NCBI GenBank assembly: GCA_033807695.1
Contig: CM066306.1
Location: forward strand, 620,001 to 684,000
From: Daedaleopsis sinensis
Lineage: Eukaryota > Basidiomycota > Agaricomycetes > Polyporales > Polyporaceae
Direction: 5' to 3'
DNA: 64,000 bases
Part shown: positions 9,012-20,933 of the stretch, in pieces
Numbering within the stretch: the first letter of the stretch is position 1
Layout of the letters: each line of letters starts with the position of its first letter
Notes under the pieces: model-generated
What the model was told of the DNA's origin: nothing
The model's input: only the letters and a program-made list of their open reading frames with translations
Databases searched by the model: none
Position numbers and translations under genes: made by a program

Positions 9012-12000
9012 ATGCCTCCCAAGAAGGCCGCGAGCGCGACCGTGGATGACGCTAACGCAGACAGATCGGACGACGACGACGCCTCCGCCTCCGTCCCGGG
9101 CACGAGCACGAGCCAGTCGAAGACACAGCGGATCGCGAAAGGTGCGTGCTGGCTCGCGCCCGCGTCTGCCGCGCAGCTGACCCGCCCGCCCGCCGTCCGT
9201 GCGTGCATGTGCATGTGCCCGCGGCGGCAGCGTGCGACCGGTGCAGGAAGTCGAAGAGCAAGTGCGAGCCCGCGCCCGCCGAGAACCAGCCGTGCAGGGC
9301 CTGTGCGGCCACCGGCGCAGGTGCGTCTCCCTCCCCGCCGCTCCCCGCCGCTCTACACAGGCCACCGCAACGACGCGCTGATCGCTGACGCGCCCGCGCC
9401 TCGGATGCAGCATGCACGTACACAGGTGCGCACCCCGCTCTGCCCGCCGCTCGCCGCTCGCAGCTGAGGCGAAGCGGACAGCGCCGACGTTCCGCAGGGG
9501 CCCGCCGAAGGGCTACATCCAGGCGCTCGAGCACCGGCTGCACCAGGTCGAGAGCGTGCTCGCGGCGATCATGGCCGCGGGCGACGGCGACGCGCGCTGC
9601 CACGCGGTCGTCGAGGAGATCGGCCAGGACGCGCTCGGCGCGTACATCCTCGACGCCGTCGACGCCGGCCCCTTCGTGAGTGCTCCCTGCTCCCTGCTCC
9701 CTGCTCGTTGCGATGCGCTGCTTGACTCACGCTGACGCCGTCCGTCTGTCCGCCCGGATCGTCGCCCTGTGGGTCTGCGCGCGTGTGTGCGTGCGCGGCA
9801 GGGCCGGACCGGGCGCGAGAAGCAGGCCATCGACACCTCCAAGGACAACTTCTTCGCCTCGATCGTCTCCGAGCAGCCGCGCGCGCTCAGCCACCGCTCC
9901 CGCCGCCAGTCGCGCACGACGCGCGAGCACGTGATCGAGTCCGTCATCTCCTCCGGTGCGTCTCTCCGTGGCCCTCTCTCTCTCTCAGGCGCGGGGCTCG
10001 AGGCTAATCAGGGCGCGTGCAACCGTGCGCAGATCCGCAGGTGCAGACGACGCGCCCGACGCTCGCGTGGCAGGACAGGCTCTCCGCGCGCCTCATGGGC
10101 GAGCACAGCGCGGCCCAGCAGAGCGCGAGCCGCAGCCCCCCGCCGGCGCGCCCGCAGCACTCGCGCACGGACTCCGAGCCCCCGCGCACGCGCAGACGGC
10201 TCGGCGCCCGCCCGCACGCGCACGCGGCCTTCTTCCCCGCCGGCTCGGACGCAGCGGACGACGGCGGCGACGAGGGCGACTGCGCGGACGCGTTCGGGAA
10301 CCTGTCGATCGACGAGAACCGCGAGGTGCGTGTGTGCGTGCGGCTTCTCACTTCCCACTTCCCACTTCTGACGACTGACGGAGGGCCCGGGACTGACGCG
10401 GACGGGGGGAGCAGGTGCGCTACCACGGGAACTCGAGCGGCCTGCAGCTGCTCCGGGTCGCCGCGGCGGAGCAGGGCGCCACGGGCATCTGGTGCGCCGC
10501 ACCCGCACTCGCTCGCTCACGATGCGCACACCGTCTGACGCAGCGCCGCGCAGGACGTTCCCGTTCTTGGGGGGGGGCATCTGGCCGGGCGTGCGCGCGC
10601 GCGCGCGGGACCCGGACGGGGCGCGCGCGCAGGAGAGCCGCGCGCACGAGGTCGAGCGCGCGATGCTGCTGCCGCCGATCGAGGTGCAGGACCAGCTCGT
10701 GCGCGTGTTCTTCACGTACGTGAACCCCGCGGTGCCCGTGCTCGACGAGGCGTCGTTCATGGGCCAGTACAACGCGCAGTGAGTCCGGCCCGCGTTATCG
10801 AAGGGCGCTGCACTGACACTGACACCGACTCTGACGTGCACCGCGCACCGTGACGCTTTCGGACGTCGGGGGAGCAGGCGATACGGGTGAGTGCGTCCTC
10901 CGTCCTCCGTCCTCCGTCCCCAGCATCCCCCGCCCCCCTGCGCAAACGCAGCTGTGCGAGACGAGATGGTGCTCACCGTCAACCCAGGTACCGCGACCCG
11001 GAAGAAGAGGAGCGGACGCGGCTGGGGAGCGCGGTGCGCCCCGAGCGGCCGCAGCGGCTGACGAAGCTGCTGCTGCTCGCGGTGTTCGCGTACGCGGCCT
11101 CCCACCTCGACCCGCTCCAGAAGGGCGTGGGCGGGCTCGAGGACGCGGCGGGCGTGTACGCGCACCGCGCGCGCATGATCCTCGACACCGTCTACCACGA
11201 GAGCCCGTCGTCGACGGTGCAGGCGCTCGTGCTGCTCGGCATGCGCGAGTTCGGGATCGGTAGGTCGCCCTGTCTCTGTCTTGCCACTTGGCGTGTTCCT
11301 GGCGAGAGCTGACCGTGTTGCGTGTTCCCGCTGGGCAGGGAGCTTGGAAGACGGCTGGCTGCACATCGGTAAGTCTCCGGCACATTTCTGATTTCTGCTG
11401 TGCGCTCACGCTCGGTGCACGACTGCTGCTTGCTGCCGCTGCGGGCAGGCATGGCGATCCGGATGGTGCGCGCATTCTGTCGGGCGGGGGACTCGCAGTG
11501 GTTGACAGACAGGTCCCGCTTGGGCTCGGCCGGCGTGGCACGCACAGGCGCTCGATCTAGGTTTGAACCGAAACCCGGACCGGTGGACGCACGACGGGCG
11601 CGAGCTCTTCACCGCGAGCGAGAAGGCGGTCCGGAAGCGGATCTGGTGGGCGTGCTGCCTCGCCGACAAGTCTGTCTTCTTCCTCCCTCCCTCTCTTGCA
11701 ATGCGCATGCTTTTGCGAGCGACAAACGATGCGGGCGTACTCACGCGCTGCTGCCCCCCAGGTTCTCCGCGCTCTTCCTCGGCCGGACGATCGGCATCCA
11801 CGAGGGCGACTTCTCGACGCCGCTGCTCGACGTCCCACCGGTACGCGGTCTCTTCCGAGAGCGGTAATCTAGAAGCGTTGACGAGAGCGTGCACGTGCAG
11901 GACGAGGCCGACCAGATGTGGCACCCGTGCGCCCCAGACCCGCTCTACGGCCACCTCCCGCCCGTCCCAGGCGCGTACGTGAGCTACTTCCGGCACATCT

Positions 12001-13907
12001 CCGCGCTCTGTACGTCCCCGTCCCCCGTCCCCCGTCCCTCTCTGCTCTCTGACCCCCAGAGCCCCGAGTCTGACGCACGCGGCCGGCAGATATCATCGCG
12101 GGCGAGGTGCTCGCGAACGTCTACCGCGTGTCGCGCACGAGCGGGTCCCCGAGCCGCGCCCTCCGCAGCGACCTCTACCGGCGCCTCCTGCAGTGGGCCG
12201 TCGACCTGCCCGACGCCCTCGCGTACAGCCCGTCGGGCCCCGGCCCCCGCCCGTGCCCCGCCCCGCACATCCTCGCGATGCACATCCAGTACTGGGCGAT
12301 CGTGCTCCTCACGCACCGGCCGTTGTGAGTGCCCCTGCCTGTTCCGAGCGCTCACAGACGGCTGGCTGACTTGCGTCCGTCGGTGTGCTAGCATCCCGAA
12401 AGGATCCGAGTGAGTACCATAGTATCCTTTGCTGTGTTGGTCCTCGTGCTGTGCTCACTGGTCTTCGCTGACGTTCTAACCTCGCGGTGCTCCCCGGCCT
12501 CGAACAGACTTGCAGCTTGGGTCGGATCGCCCTCCCCAGACCCCGACCCTGTCCCATGGGAGTCGTACGATATCTGCCAGGGCGCGGCCAACCAGATATC
12601 TTCCTTCGGTGCGCACTTTCTCCTGCTCGTCGTGCTCGCACGCACCCACGACGGGGTCCCGAGGACGATGTACTGACGCGGTCCGTAGCCCTGCTCTACC
12701 ACGAGAAATACGACATGCGGTGGGCGCCGCCGTTCCTGGTGAACTGCCTCCAGGCTGCTGGGTACGTTCACTCTCCCAGGCCGTCAAGCTGTGAGGTTGA
12801 CAGCTGAATATTCTTGGTCCGTAGCGTTATGCACGTCGTCACATGTAAGTCCGCCTTAGTGTTCACTGTGTGCGCGCCAGACGACCGACGGACCGTGCCC
12901 CTCATCCGCAGTGCGATACAGACCACACGACCCCCAAGCGAGCGTCGGGCTGCAGAAATGTATCGAAGCGCTGCAAGGCATGGAGGTCAGTCTCAGTCGG
13001 TCGGGTCCATCGCACTCCGAAGCGGCACTCACGCGAGCCACCGGCACACGCACAGGCAACATGGGCGACCGCCCTCCGCGTCCGCCACCTGGTCCAGAAC
13101 GCCAGGGTGCAGCCACGCGCGAGCTCCGAGTCTGCCTCCGTCTCCGATGCCGCCAGCTCCCCAACGACGCACCCCGCCTACCGCGAGCGCGACAAACGCC
13201 CGGCGCACGTCGCGTTCGAGTACGAGTCGCTCTACCACCAGCACCCGCCCCAGCACCCGCACCCGCCCCAGCACGCACAGCATGCCCCCGCCGAGCCGGG
13301 GTCCTCCATCTCAGCCGCTGTGGCAGCCGGCACCCCGCACCGCGCGCTATACGAGCCCCCGCTCCCCCCAATCCTGCCCCCGCTGCCGAGCCCGCTCCCG
13401 CTCGAGCCGCCGCACCTGTACCACGGCTACACGCACACGCACGCCCGCAGCTCGGGCCTGCGCGCAGAGGCCGGGCCTGCGTCGCTGTCGGGGTACGTGC
13501 CGGGCTACGAGGGGTGGTGGCCGACGTTCGACGCGCCCCCGGACCCCGACCCCGACCACGACCACGACCACGACGCTGAGGCTGGCCCGGGGGTGCCCCC
13601 GCGCGCCCCGGGCGCGGTGCGCGCGGGGCTCGAGGGGCCCGCGCACCCACACCCGCACTCGCACCCGCACTCTGGAGACATGCACCACGCGCACACGCAC
13701 GCGCATGGAGCGGACGGCGTCGGCGCGCACCCGCACCCGCACCCGCATGGGCATGGGGAGGCGCACGCACACCCACACGCGCACGCGCCGGGCGGGGTGC
13801 CGTCGCAGGAGTTCACGTTCGGCCCGCAGCACCTGTCGCCCGCGTTCCTGCAGGCGATGGGGAACCCGGTGCTGCACTTCCCGTCCGCGTACACGCATCC
13901 GTTCTAG
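9012..13907 (+). CDS. Zn(II)2Cys6 fungal transcription factor with fungal_trans domain and His-rich tail
   Basis: I assembled 21 exons: 9012-9141, 9231-9320, 9411-9425, 9464-9675, 9802-9955, 10033-10325, 10415-10491, 10554-10778, 10988-11259, 11339-11368, 11449-11465, 11548-11669, 11762-11840, 11901-12009, 12090-12324, 12392-12409, 12508-12608, 12689-12761, 12825-12844, 12912-12985, 13056-13907 (1065 aa). All introns are GT-AG and phase-consistent. The zinc cluster is C45-x2-C48-x6-C55-x9-C65-x2-C68-x6-C75; its last Cys lies in the 15-nt third exon. An RRGPPKGYIQALE linker follows, as in Rgt1/RosA-type regulators, then a heptad-like dimerisation segment. The middle homology region has GMAIRM, LGLNRNPDRW, KRIWWACCLADK and a MHIQYWAIVLLTHRP stretch. 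The C-terminus (about 978-1030) is strongly His-rich. It is a nuclear DNA-binding regulator; its target pathway cannot be read from the window. Confidence 0.9.
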
Positions 13908-14582
13908 TTCTAGCTCTAGAGGCCGGCGGGGCGCGCACGCTAGCTTGTCCTTGGGATGAACTTCAAGTTGAAGCTTCTCGGCTCCTTCAAGTTGCTGTGA
14001 TGATGTCTGATTCTGAGTCCAATTTGTTCTGCCGCTGTCCTGACTGCTATCATCGTACCGCTCTGCCAGGGTGCGGCTCGTCTGCCCCCCAGCTCGTTTT
14101 CGTTTTCTTCGCTGTTTTGTTCGTACTACGTTCAAGTCTGTGTCCGAATTCCGAATTCTACACTCTCGCAGACCAAAATAATATATTACTGCCCCTCTCC
14201 ACTCCGTCACGGAACCTCTTGTCGTGTCGGAACCCAGTCTCACGTATTTCCATCGCACTATGAAGGCCACTGGTGCCAGTGCCACTGGTCGTCAGTCACA
14301 ACTTCCTATATCAAGTTTGCCAATATGATGCAAGTCGATAATAATGACGCGAGGGATGTGAGTGGACTTAACTTGAAGGGCTTAGGCTTTGTTCGCCGGA
14401 TTGTCTTCAATCGTTCGTAGCTGAATCATCACCGCAGACAATCAATGTTTGATATCCTCAAAAGCGGTGGTGGCAGTGAGTAATAGCCATCTTTCAACTT
14501 CTAAGGAACGATAATGCACTGAGAGATCGTAAGGTCATTGTGTGCACCATACGCGGCGCATCTCGCGCACGAAGGGCACGGG
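13908..14582. other. Intergenic: 3' region of transcription factor gene
   Basis: No credible ORF. AT content rises sharply after the GC-rich gene. Nothing else was recognised before the TATA box at 14583. Confidence 0.55.
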
Positions 14583-14590
14583 TATATAAA
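14583..14590 (+). promoter_or_regulatory. TATA box (TATATAAA)
   Basis: A consensus TATATAAA lies 96 bp upstream of the first ATG (14686), followed by a CT-rich leader. It has the same layout as promoters of well-supported genes in this window, so a transcribed unit probably starts here. Confidence 0.6.
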
Positions 14591-14685
14591 CCCCGCTCTC
14601 CTCCCTTCCCCTTCTGCCAGACAAGACCGCACAACCTCTTCACTCCCTCCCACCACTCTCGACCCCCAATCAGACTCGCCGGATT

Positions 14686-15660
14686 ATGGGCGTAGACCCA
14701 CCGAGTCTCCCTTCCACCTCTCTCACAGACAGACTCCTCAGCAATACCTCTACACATTGTGAGGTAGCCACTTGGCTCGCGTTGTACCGCATATACTGTC
14801 ATCGATCGCTGACACCCACTAAGCCATTTGTTGGACCCTCTCCTATAGTCGACAGAGGCATCCCTGAAGACTACAACCGGCCCTTCAAACAGGTGAGGGT
14901 AGCGCCTTCAACCCTGAGTCGTGCACCTTGACTGACTCCCCCTTAGTTCTTCCTCAAACCTCGCTGACCACTCACCTCATCCGACTCCCACATATCACCC
15001 AATCCTGCCTGACCCTATCCATCCTCATCCTTCGAAGAACGTGCCCCGGCTCCGGCAGAGTCGAATCATCACCACCATCGTCTCCGACACAGCCTGAGCT
15101 CGACTCGCCCCAGTCAGCAGCCGCTCACTCGCGCTCAAGCATTCCTATCCCACCCGCGGCCGTGACAACTGCTAGCAGCCTCCAGGGTCCCCTGCCACGC
15201 TCTTCGTCAACACACGCCCCGGCACGACGCACACTAAGTCTAACCAGCTGCTTTCAAGTGGACAAACCGTAAGTGTTAGCTTTCATGCGCACTCGACCGT
15301 AAATTAAATATGGTCGCCGGGCAGGGCGATATGCGCCGTTCTTCTCGCCAGACCTCGGATGCTGTTCAAGGAGGACCAAAGTAGACTGGGAGATGTGGAA
15401 GCGCGTACGGGAACCACGGATGGCCTGGGCAGCGTCTGGAACAACGCTACGACCCCACGTCAATGATCGTGACGGTAGCATACCTCCCGGCGCTGGATGT
15501 GCAACTTTGGGGGTGTTCGCAAACACTCCGCTCTGGCCCTTACTAGTGCAGCCGACAAGCATAGCTCACGCTTCGGTGTCGTCCACGCCCTGACGATGTC
15601 ATCACCCGAGGCGATTACCTCGACCCTACCTATTCAATCTCTACTAGAGTGGCACTGTTG
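14686..15660 (+). other. Unresolved spliced locus: possible short gene or gene remnant
   Basis: Downstream of the TATA box there are three consensus introns, beginning at 14759 (GTGAGG), 14894 (GTGAGG, ending CCCTTAG) and near 15270 (GTAAGT, ending GGGCAG). Splicing the first two from the ATG at 14686 gives only a 45-codon frame ending in KQFFLKPR. Further on, coding-looking stretches appear in different frames, for example 15110-15270 (Ser/Pro-rich) and 15500-15660 (contains ALALTSAADKHSSRFGVV). I could not join them into one frame. This may be a short peptide gene with a spliced 3' UTR, a gene whose introns I mis-placed, or a degenerating gene. No family was recognised. Confidence 0.3.
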
Positions 15661-15879
15661 GATGGAGTTGCATGTATGCAGTTGTAAAATGCATATACGC
15701 TGTTTCCTAGACCTGGCTCGCGATCAGCTCTTAAGTGTAGTAGATCGGCTGCATTCTAATCATATGCTAAGATGTGACGTCGACTTTAGTGGGCCCGCCA
15801 TCCCACTTCAAGTCCTCCGAGGGTGACGGCTCGTCTGTAAAGAGTAATCTAGACGCCGATTGAGCAGGGAGGGCGTTTA

Positions 15880-16182
15880 TCGGACTTTGATCATCGCTCG
15901 GATATGCTCTAAGCTGCGCCAGGCCCGACTCTGTGAACTATCGTCGTCGGAAAAGTCGAAATTAAACTGTCCAACCGCAGGATAAGCGTATACACGTGTA
16001 AGTGCAGCCTTCAACGTTTCAACGCCAACTCTCAGGCTGTCACAAATTTCTTTCCTCGGAGCATATGAACATGTACACTCGATTCTGATCTCTCTCATCT
16101 GCAGCCATCCACGAACGCGAGCTTTAAGCAGCGTGTTCCATAAGGTATACCACTCAGGATCATTCAAAAAAGACGCACTCAT
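15880..16182 (-). CDS. Small hypothetical protein (about 101 aa)
   Basis: The minus-strand ORF opens with an ATG at 16182 and reads MSASFLNDPEWYTLWNTL onward, ending in AWRSLEHIRAMIKVR. Composition looks protein-like (Trp, Tyr and Cys scattered, an acidic FDFSDDDSS patch), unlike the random GC-rich frames elsewhere. No domain was recognised and no introns are needed. It may be an independent gene or the last exon of a decayed one. It lies back to back with the alpha/beta hydrolase. Confidence 0.4.
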
Positions 16183-16373
16183 CACCGCTCCGCAGCTACG
16201 CCTCCCACATCGGGCAAAGTGCGCACATATCCACGCCAGGGCGTGCGATGCGCTGTAAACGAAGCCCCGGGTGGCCAGAGTACATATACATAAGCGAGCC
16301 CTGAGAGCGCCGCATCGAGTAGTACTTGCTTATACGCTTACACCGCCGCCTGTGTCTGAGCAGACAAGTCGAC

Positions 16374-17682
16374 ATGGCGAGCGCGACCGGCCTGTACATC
16401 TTCAAGGACACGGGCCCGCCCCGGGGGAGCACCGACTACACCACCCTCGTCATCATACACGGATACGCATGGTACAGCCGTGAGTACTTCAGCTTCAGCG
16501 CACTCGAGCTCGTCTCTCGCACATAGCACTGACCGCGAGTGTCCATCCACACAGCGTCCTTCACCCCGCTCCTCCCCCTCGCGCGCGACAAGCGCACCAA
16601 CGTCCGCATCGTCCTCGTCACCCGCCGCGACTACCCTAACGCGGAACCCTACACCGTCGGCGAGCTCGCGCTCCTCCCCGACGCGGACGCCGTCGCCCGC
16701 CCGCCCGCGGCGGACCCGGACCCGGACACGCGCGAGGCGAGCCGCCTCTCGCTCGCGTTCTTCATGAAGCACCGCGCGCACGAGCTCCTGCGCCTGCTCA
16801 CCGAGCTCGTGCGCACCGGCACCGTCCCGCCTGCGGACGCGGCGCACAACGCGGGCGGGCTCGTGCTCGTCGGCTGGTCCTTCGGCGTGCTCTGGATGCA
16901 GGCGCTGCTCGCGCACGCCGCGTCCTTCTGGCACGACGACGTGCAGCTCGGCCGCTTCCTCCGCCGCGTCGTCCTCTACGGTGCGCCCCTCCCCCGCCGC
17001 ACGCGTACTGACCCTGACATCTGACTGGCTCCGTGCGCGCGTGAACAGAAGGCTTCAGCGCCGTGTACGGCTACCCGCGCCCCGCGGACGCGTACAATCC
17101 CTTCCTCGACCCCGCCGCGGGGCTCAGCGCGCGCAGCAGCGAGTGGCTGCGCGGGTACTACACGCACGGGCCCGCCCCGCACGCGCTCGAGCAGCGCAGC
17201 AGCGACGTCCGCCCCCCGCCCACGCTCCCCCCGCCCACGGGCCTCTGCAGCGAGCCCGCGGAGGCGGGCGGGTCCGACCAGCTCCTCGCGCTCGGCGCGT
17301 TCCAGACGGGGCTGTACGCGGAGCTCCGCGCGCAGGCGTGGGCGCTGCGCGAGGGCGTGAATGAAGGCGGGAACGCGCTGCGCGACGTCGAGGTGCGCGT
17401 CGTCTGGGGCGACCGCTCCGTGTGGGAGGCCGTGCACGCGGCGTGGGCGGTCAAGGAGGAGCTGAGGGCCGCGCGCGCGGCGGGGCGGCCGATGCGGAAC
17501 GTGACGGTCGCGCGGGTGCGTGGGGGGAACCACTTTGTGAGTGCGCCATTCGTATTTGCGTTTTCGTGCGCAGCGCCGACGTTTGCGCACTGCTGACCGC
17601 GTCGTGAGCGCAGGCGCACTGGGATTATCCGGAGGAAGTGTTGCGCGCGTTCCTCGCGCCATGGACTGAACTCGAAGACTGA
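16374..17682 (+). CDS. Alpha/beta-hydrolase fold protein
   Basis: Four exons: 16374-16479, 16555-16980, 17049-17536, 17614-17682 (362 aa), GT-AG introns, phases 1, 1, 0. The fold signature is clear: oxyanion motif LVIIHGYAW (H29-G30), nucleophile elbow VGWSFG with Ser144, a likely acid in VVWGDRSVWE (Asp299), and a catalytic His in GGNHF (His339). The last exon ends APWTELED. No signal peptide is visible, so it is probably cytosolic. An ester, thioester or epoxide substrate is possible; the sequence does not decide. The gene is coded in very GC-rich DNA (runs of Arg, Ala and Gly codons), in contrast to the AT-richer flanks. Confidence 0.9.
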
Positions 17683-18516
17683 AAGGACTATCGATGCGCA
17701 TGAATGGTACATTACTTACGACACTATGTAGTGCTTGTAGTTGACGATGAAGCTCAATTGAAGCCTGTACGCATGTTATGCATAGCCGTTGGCGCTGTCT
17801 CAAGATCTCATGTCAACATGTCACCCTTGGAGCGGCAGTCCTCCACCTTGCATCATGACGTGGCAGATCCCTCATTGACTTGCAGAATGGGCCTCACACG
17901 CTCGAACACACGAAGTTGGAGCAGCACGGCATGCAGAAGACTTGGGATAGCATACATCAGAAGTATAATGCGGAATCTAGAGTACGAGGCGATGTCGGAG
18001 GAGGGATGCGTGGTGAGGATGACATAATGAGCTTTTCTGAACAGTGCGGTGTCCGTCGACTGGAGCAAACAACATACATAAATACATAGAGACCAGTGAG
18101 CAATAGCAAAATGGGAGGACATCAGAAAACGAAGGGAATAAGACAGAGCAAAGACGAGGGAGACGATACGACGAAGACCAGTGGAGATGTCGAGATGGCG
18201 AAGACGGTGTCGAGGAGGGATGGGGATGGCGGTTGGGCGTGGTCAATGTCGAATGTCGGTTTTACTGAGCAGGCGAGTCGAGTCGAGTCGAGGTGTCGAT
18301 GTAGCATGATGATCGGGTGTCGCTGATGGTGAGTTGTTGACGGTGTCGGTGTCGCCAGAGTTAATAGTACAAGCAGAGAGAAGAGGATGAATATACACAG
18401 CAGAAGAGCAGAACTGGCCGAATCTTGAGAGCACTTGCGTATAGCCGGTTGTCGACAGTCGAGGACAGGATGTCGAGATGTCGGATGCTGGAGTTGGCAT
18501 TGTTGGATGTCGAGGC
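17683..18516. other. Intergenic between convergent genes
   Basis: This is shared 3' space of the plus-strand hydrolase and the minus-strand 168-aa gene. It contains AT-rich stretches and GA/GTCGA-rich simple sequence (about 18180-18300), but no supported gene. Confidence 0.5.
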
Positions 18517-19248
18517 TTAGTCGCTGTCGACCATCTCGATGGCGCCGCATTCTTCACAGTGAGCCCACATTGAGCGACGACCGTTGGGTCCAGCAGAACA
18601 TGCCATGCGAAGTTTGGGAATCTGTGCACAATTTTGACTAGAGGATAGCATTAGCACCATTCAAGACGACCTCACGAGCGACTCGGCAATAACTGCGCAC
18701 AGTCATCAGACACCGCGTAGCAACAAGATACCTACCCATGATGAGTGAAGCTGTTGCCCCTTGGTTGAATGAGACCGACGGGTTTTGAGGGGGCGTTGCA
18801 GGACGCGTCGGGGTAGCCGTGGGAGGATACGCTCATGTAGCTGTCGGTGTCGGTGGGGTAGAGGTCGAAGGCTGGGTAAAACGCTGAGCACACGGACACA
18901 TGTATGCGTTCAAAAAAGGAACGAGACGCGATAGACATGCATGAAGTACTTACGAGAGTTGCGGGGGGAGTCCGAGGTGGCAGAAGACGCGTAGCTGGCG
19001 TCGGAGGGGAGACGGACATGGAACGGGTGAGCGGGGATGGCGAGGGGCTCGAGGTCAGACATGGAGGCGTCAGACATAGCTACATCGGAGTCGAGGTCCA
19101 TCGCGCTGGGGAAGGGGATGAGCTTCGCCTGCTTCCCGTTCTATAACATGACCGTCAGACGCGTGACACGAGTATATGCGGACGCGGTATAACTTACGGT
19201 AGGGGCAACGTCGTCGAACTCGTCGGAGAACTTCCTCTTGAGAGCCAT
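18517..19248 (-). CDS. Conserved small acidic protein with C-terminal Cys motif, unknown function
   Basis: Four exons on the minus strand: 19248-19198, 19140-18954, 18883-18736, 18637-18517 (168 aa), phases 0, 1, 2, all GT-AG. The protein starts MALKRKFSDEFDD, with a basic cluster that could act as a nuclear signal. It has an acidic-Ser low-complexity middle (MDLDSDVAMSDASMSDLE), a YPAFDLYPTDTD region, and a compact C-terminus with MWAHCEECGAIEMV, a possible CxxC metal or redox motif. Conserved ends around a variable middle suggest a genuine Agaricomycete protein. I know no function for it. A minus-strand TATA-like element lies at 19431-19437. Confidence 0.85.
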
Positions 19249-20933
19249 TGTGGAGGATGAGGATGAGAAGACGGAGGGAGGACGTGCAACGACGAGGGCG
19301 GGATGAGGATGGGCGACCGACTCGATGGGAGGGGTTGAGGAAAGAGCTTGGGAGGAGTACCCCGGACGCCATTTAACACCTCCTTGTTTGCTCGTATTTG
19401 CATCAAGAACGTAACAGAAAAGTCGGGCCCATATATAGACAGTAATTGAACGGCGCACGTCGGCAGATGTCGGCCGCCCGAACGCCCGCCGTTCATTGGC
19501 CGACGTCGGTCCTCACCCCAATTTCTCCGGGGGCGGAGTTGAAACCTTCGGGAATTGATCGCGGTGGCTCGCCGAGAACGACGCCCAATGTCACAGAGGG
19601 GTCACAGTAGGAACGCGACCCGACTGAGCGGGAGAGGGGTCGGGCGTGACATCGTGGGGACCGTGGCGGCGTTCGAGAACGCAACATGTGCATCCTTCCC
19701 TGGTCATCAGTATGACCAGTGGACTGAGAGCAGCCGGACTTCTTGTGGTCCTGGACCCGCCCGGGACTCGAGACTCGCCACGGGTAAAGCGCCATCATCT
19801 TGGAGTCTTTTCCCGACCTCCTTCGGGGTCTCGTGCTCGCCGTGCCGCCGACCTGCAGCCACCGTCTCCACTTGTCTCTGGTGCTGGATTGGCGTGTATG
19901 GCATCTTCGGTGCAGCGCTGTAATGGAAGTCAACAACTCTGCAACAAACCCGCGAAGTCCGAAGATTTCAACTGGGTTGAGCCGTTGTCATCGGCCGCGA
20001 GACGCTGCGACCGAGGTGCCTGTTATCGGCGGAGGTCGAATTAGCTAGTCAAGACGCATACAAATAAGGTTTCTCTCACCGGGTAGACAACCTGGAAGCC
20101 ACCGATAGTCGCCATAGTGCAAGCATCGCGTTGTAACAGTCATATTGAACGTCGCAGGCTGTGATTCTGGATCAGCACGAGTGGGCAGTGTCTGTCACTA
20201 ATTGCAAGTTAATCCAGCACCGGGCGAAACATTTTGTTCGACGGGCCTTGTGATCTAGTCGCCCCGCTGTATATAAATTGTCAAGGTTGCCTTTTAGGAG
20301 CCGGAGACGACACTTCTTGTGTCGATTACACCCAATCTATCCGTGGATACAGGTACATAGGCGTTGGGCTCGCGATAACTCGAACGCCTGGATCGACGCG
20401 ACGAGACACTGACCGTGTCCGTCACTAGAAAATTCACCGAACCATTTGCACCGGTGGGAACGACAGCATCGAGCCTTGTGACCTGCTAGATATCTTGCCC
20501 AAATCGTTCGTGTACGGTGTACACAGCACTAGTACTGTGTGCATCGCCACAAACCCACAGAGAAACGCATAACACTAGTACTCACCGGCTGTAACCCTCG
20601 CCTTAATTCCCGCGTCACTGGTCCGAGTCAGTGAATAAATGTTGCAAGATACGACATTGGTGGCAGTGAACGAGAAGCGTGCTTGTACGTCTGTCGACGA
20701 TGGCCGCATCGCTTGTTTAGATTATGTAGTCCTTCGAGATCGGCCAAGTACGGTCCGAATGTATAGAGGGACGTGTATACGCGGAAAGGGACCCGATAAA
20801 TATACGAGCAAAGCAATAATACACTGCTCGCAATTCGTTTGTCAGTGATCACATATATATTTGACGCAGACATTGGAAGCTCACATGGTGAATTGTCTGC
20901 CCAGATAGCTCTCGAAAGAAAACCCCGAACAGC
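19249..20933. other. Intergenic, promoter side of the 168-aa gene; contains an imperfect palindrome
   Basis: No supported gene. TATATAT at 19431-19437 (minus orientation) probably serves the gene starting at 19248. The stretch near 20518-20543 holds a 26-bp palindrome. ORFs around 19555-20048 lack coding character. Confidence 0.5.
20518..20543. repeat. 26-bp imperfect palindrome centred on ACTAGT
   Basis: TGTACACAGCACT and AGTACTGTGTGCA are reverse complements except at two positions per arm, giving a symmetric site with an ACTAGT centre. A partial CACTAGTACT repeat follows about 30 bp downstream. It lies in AT-richer intergenic DNA. Confidence 0.75.
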
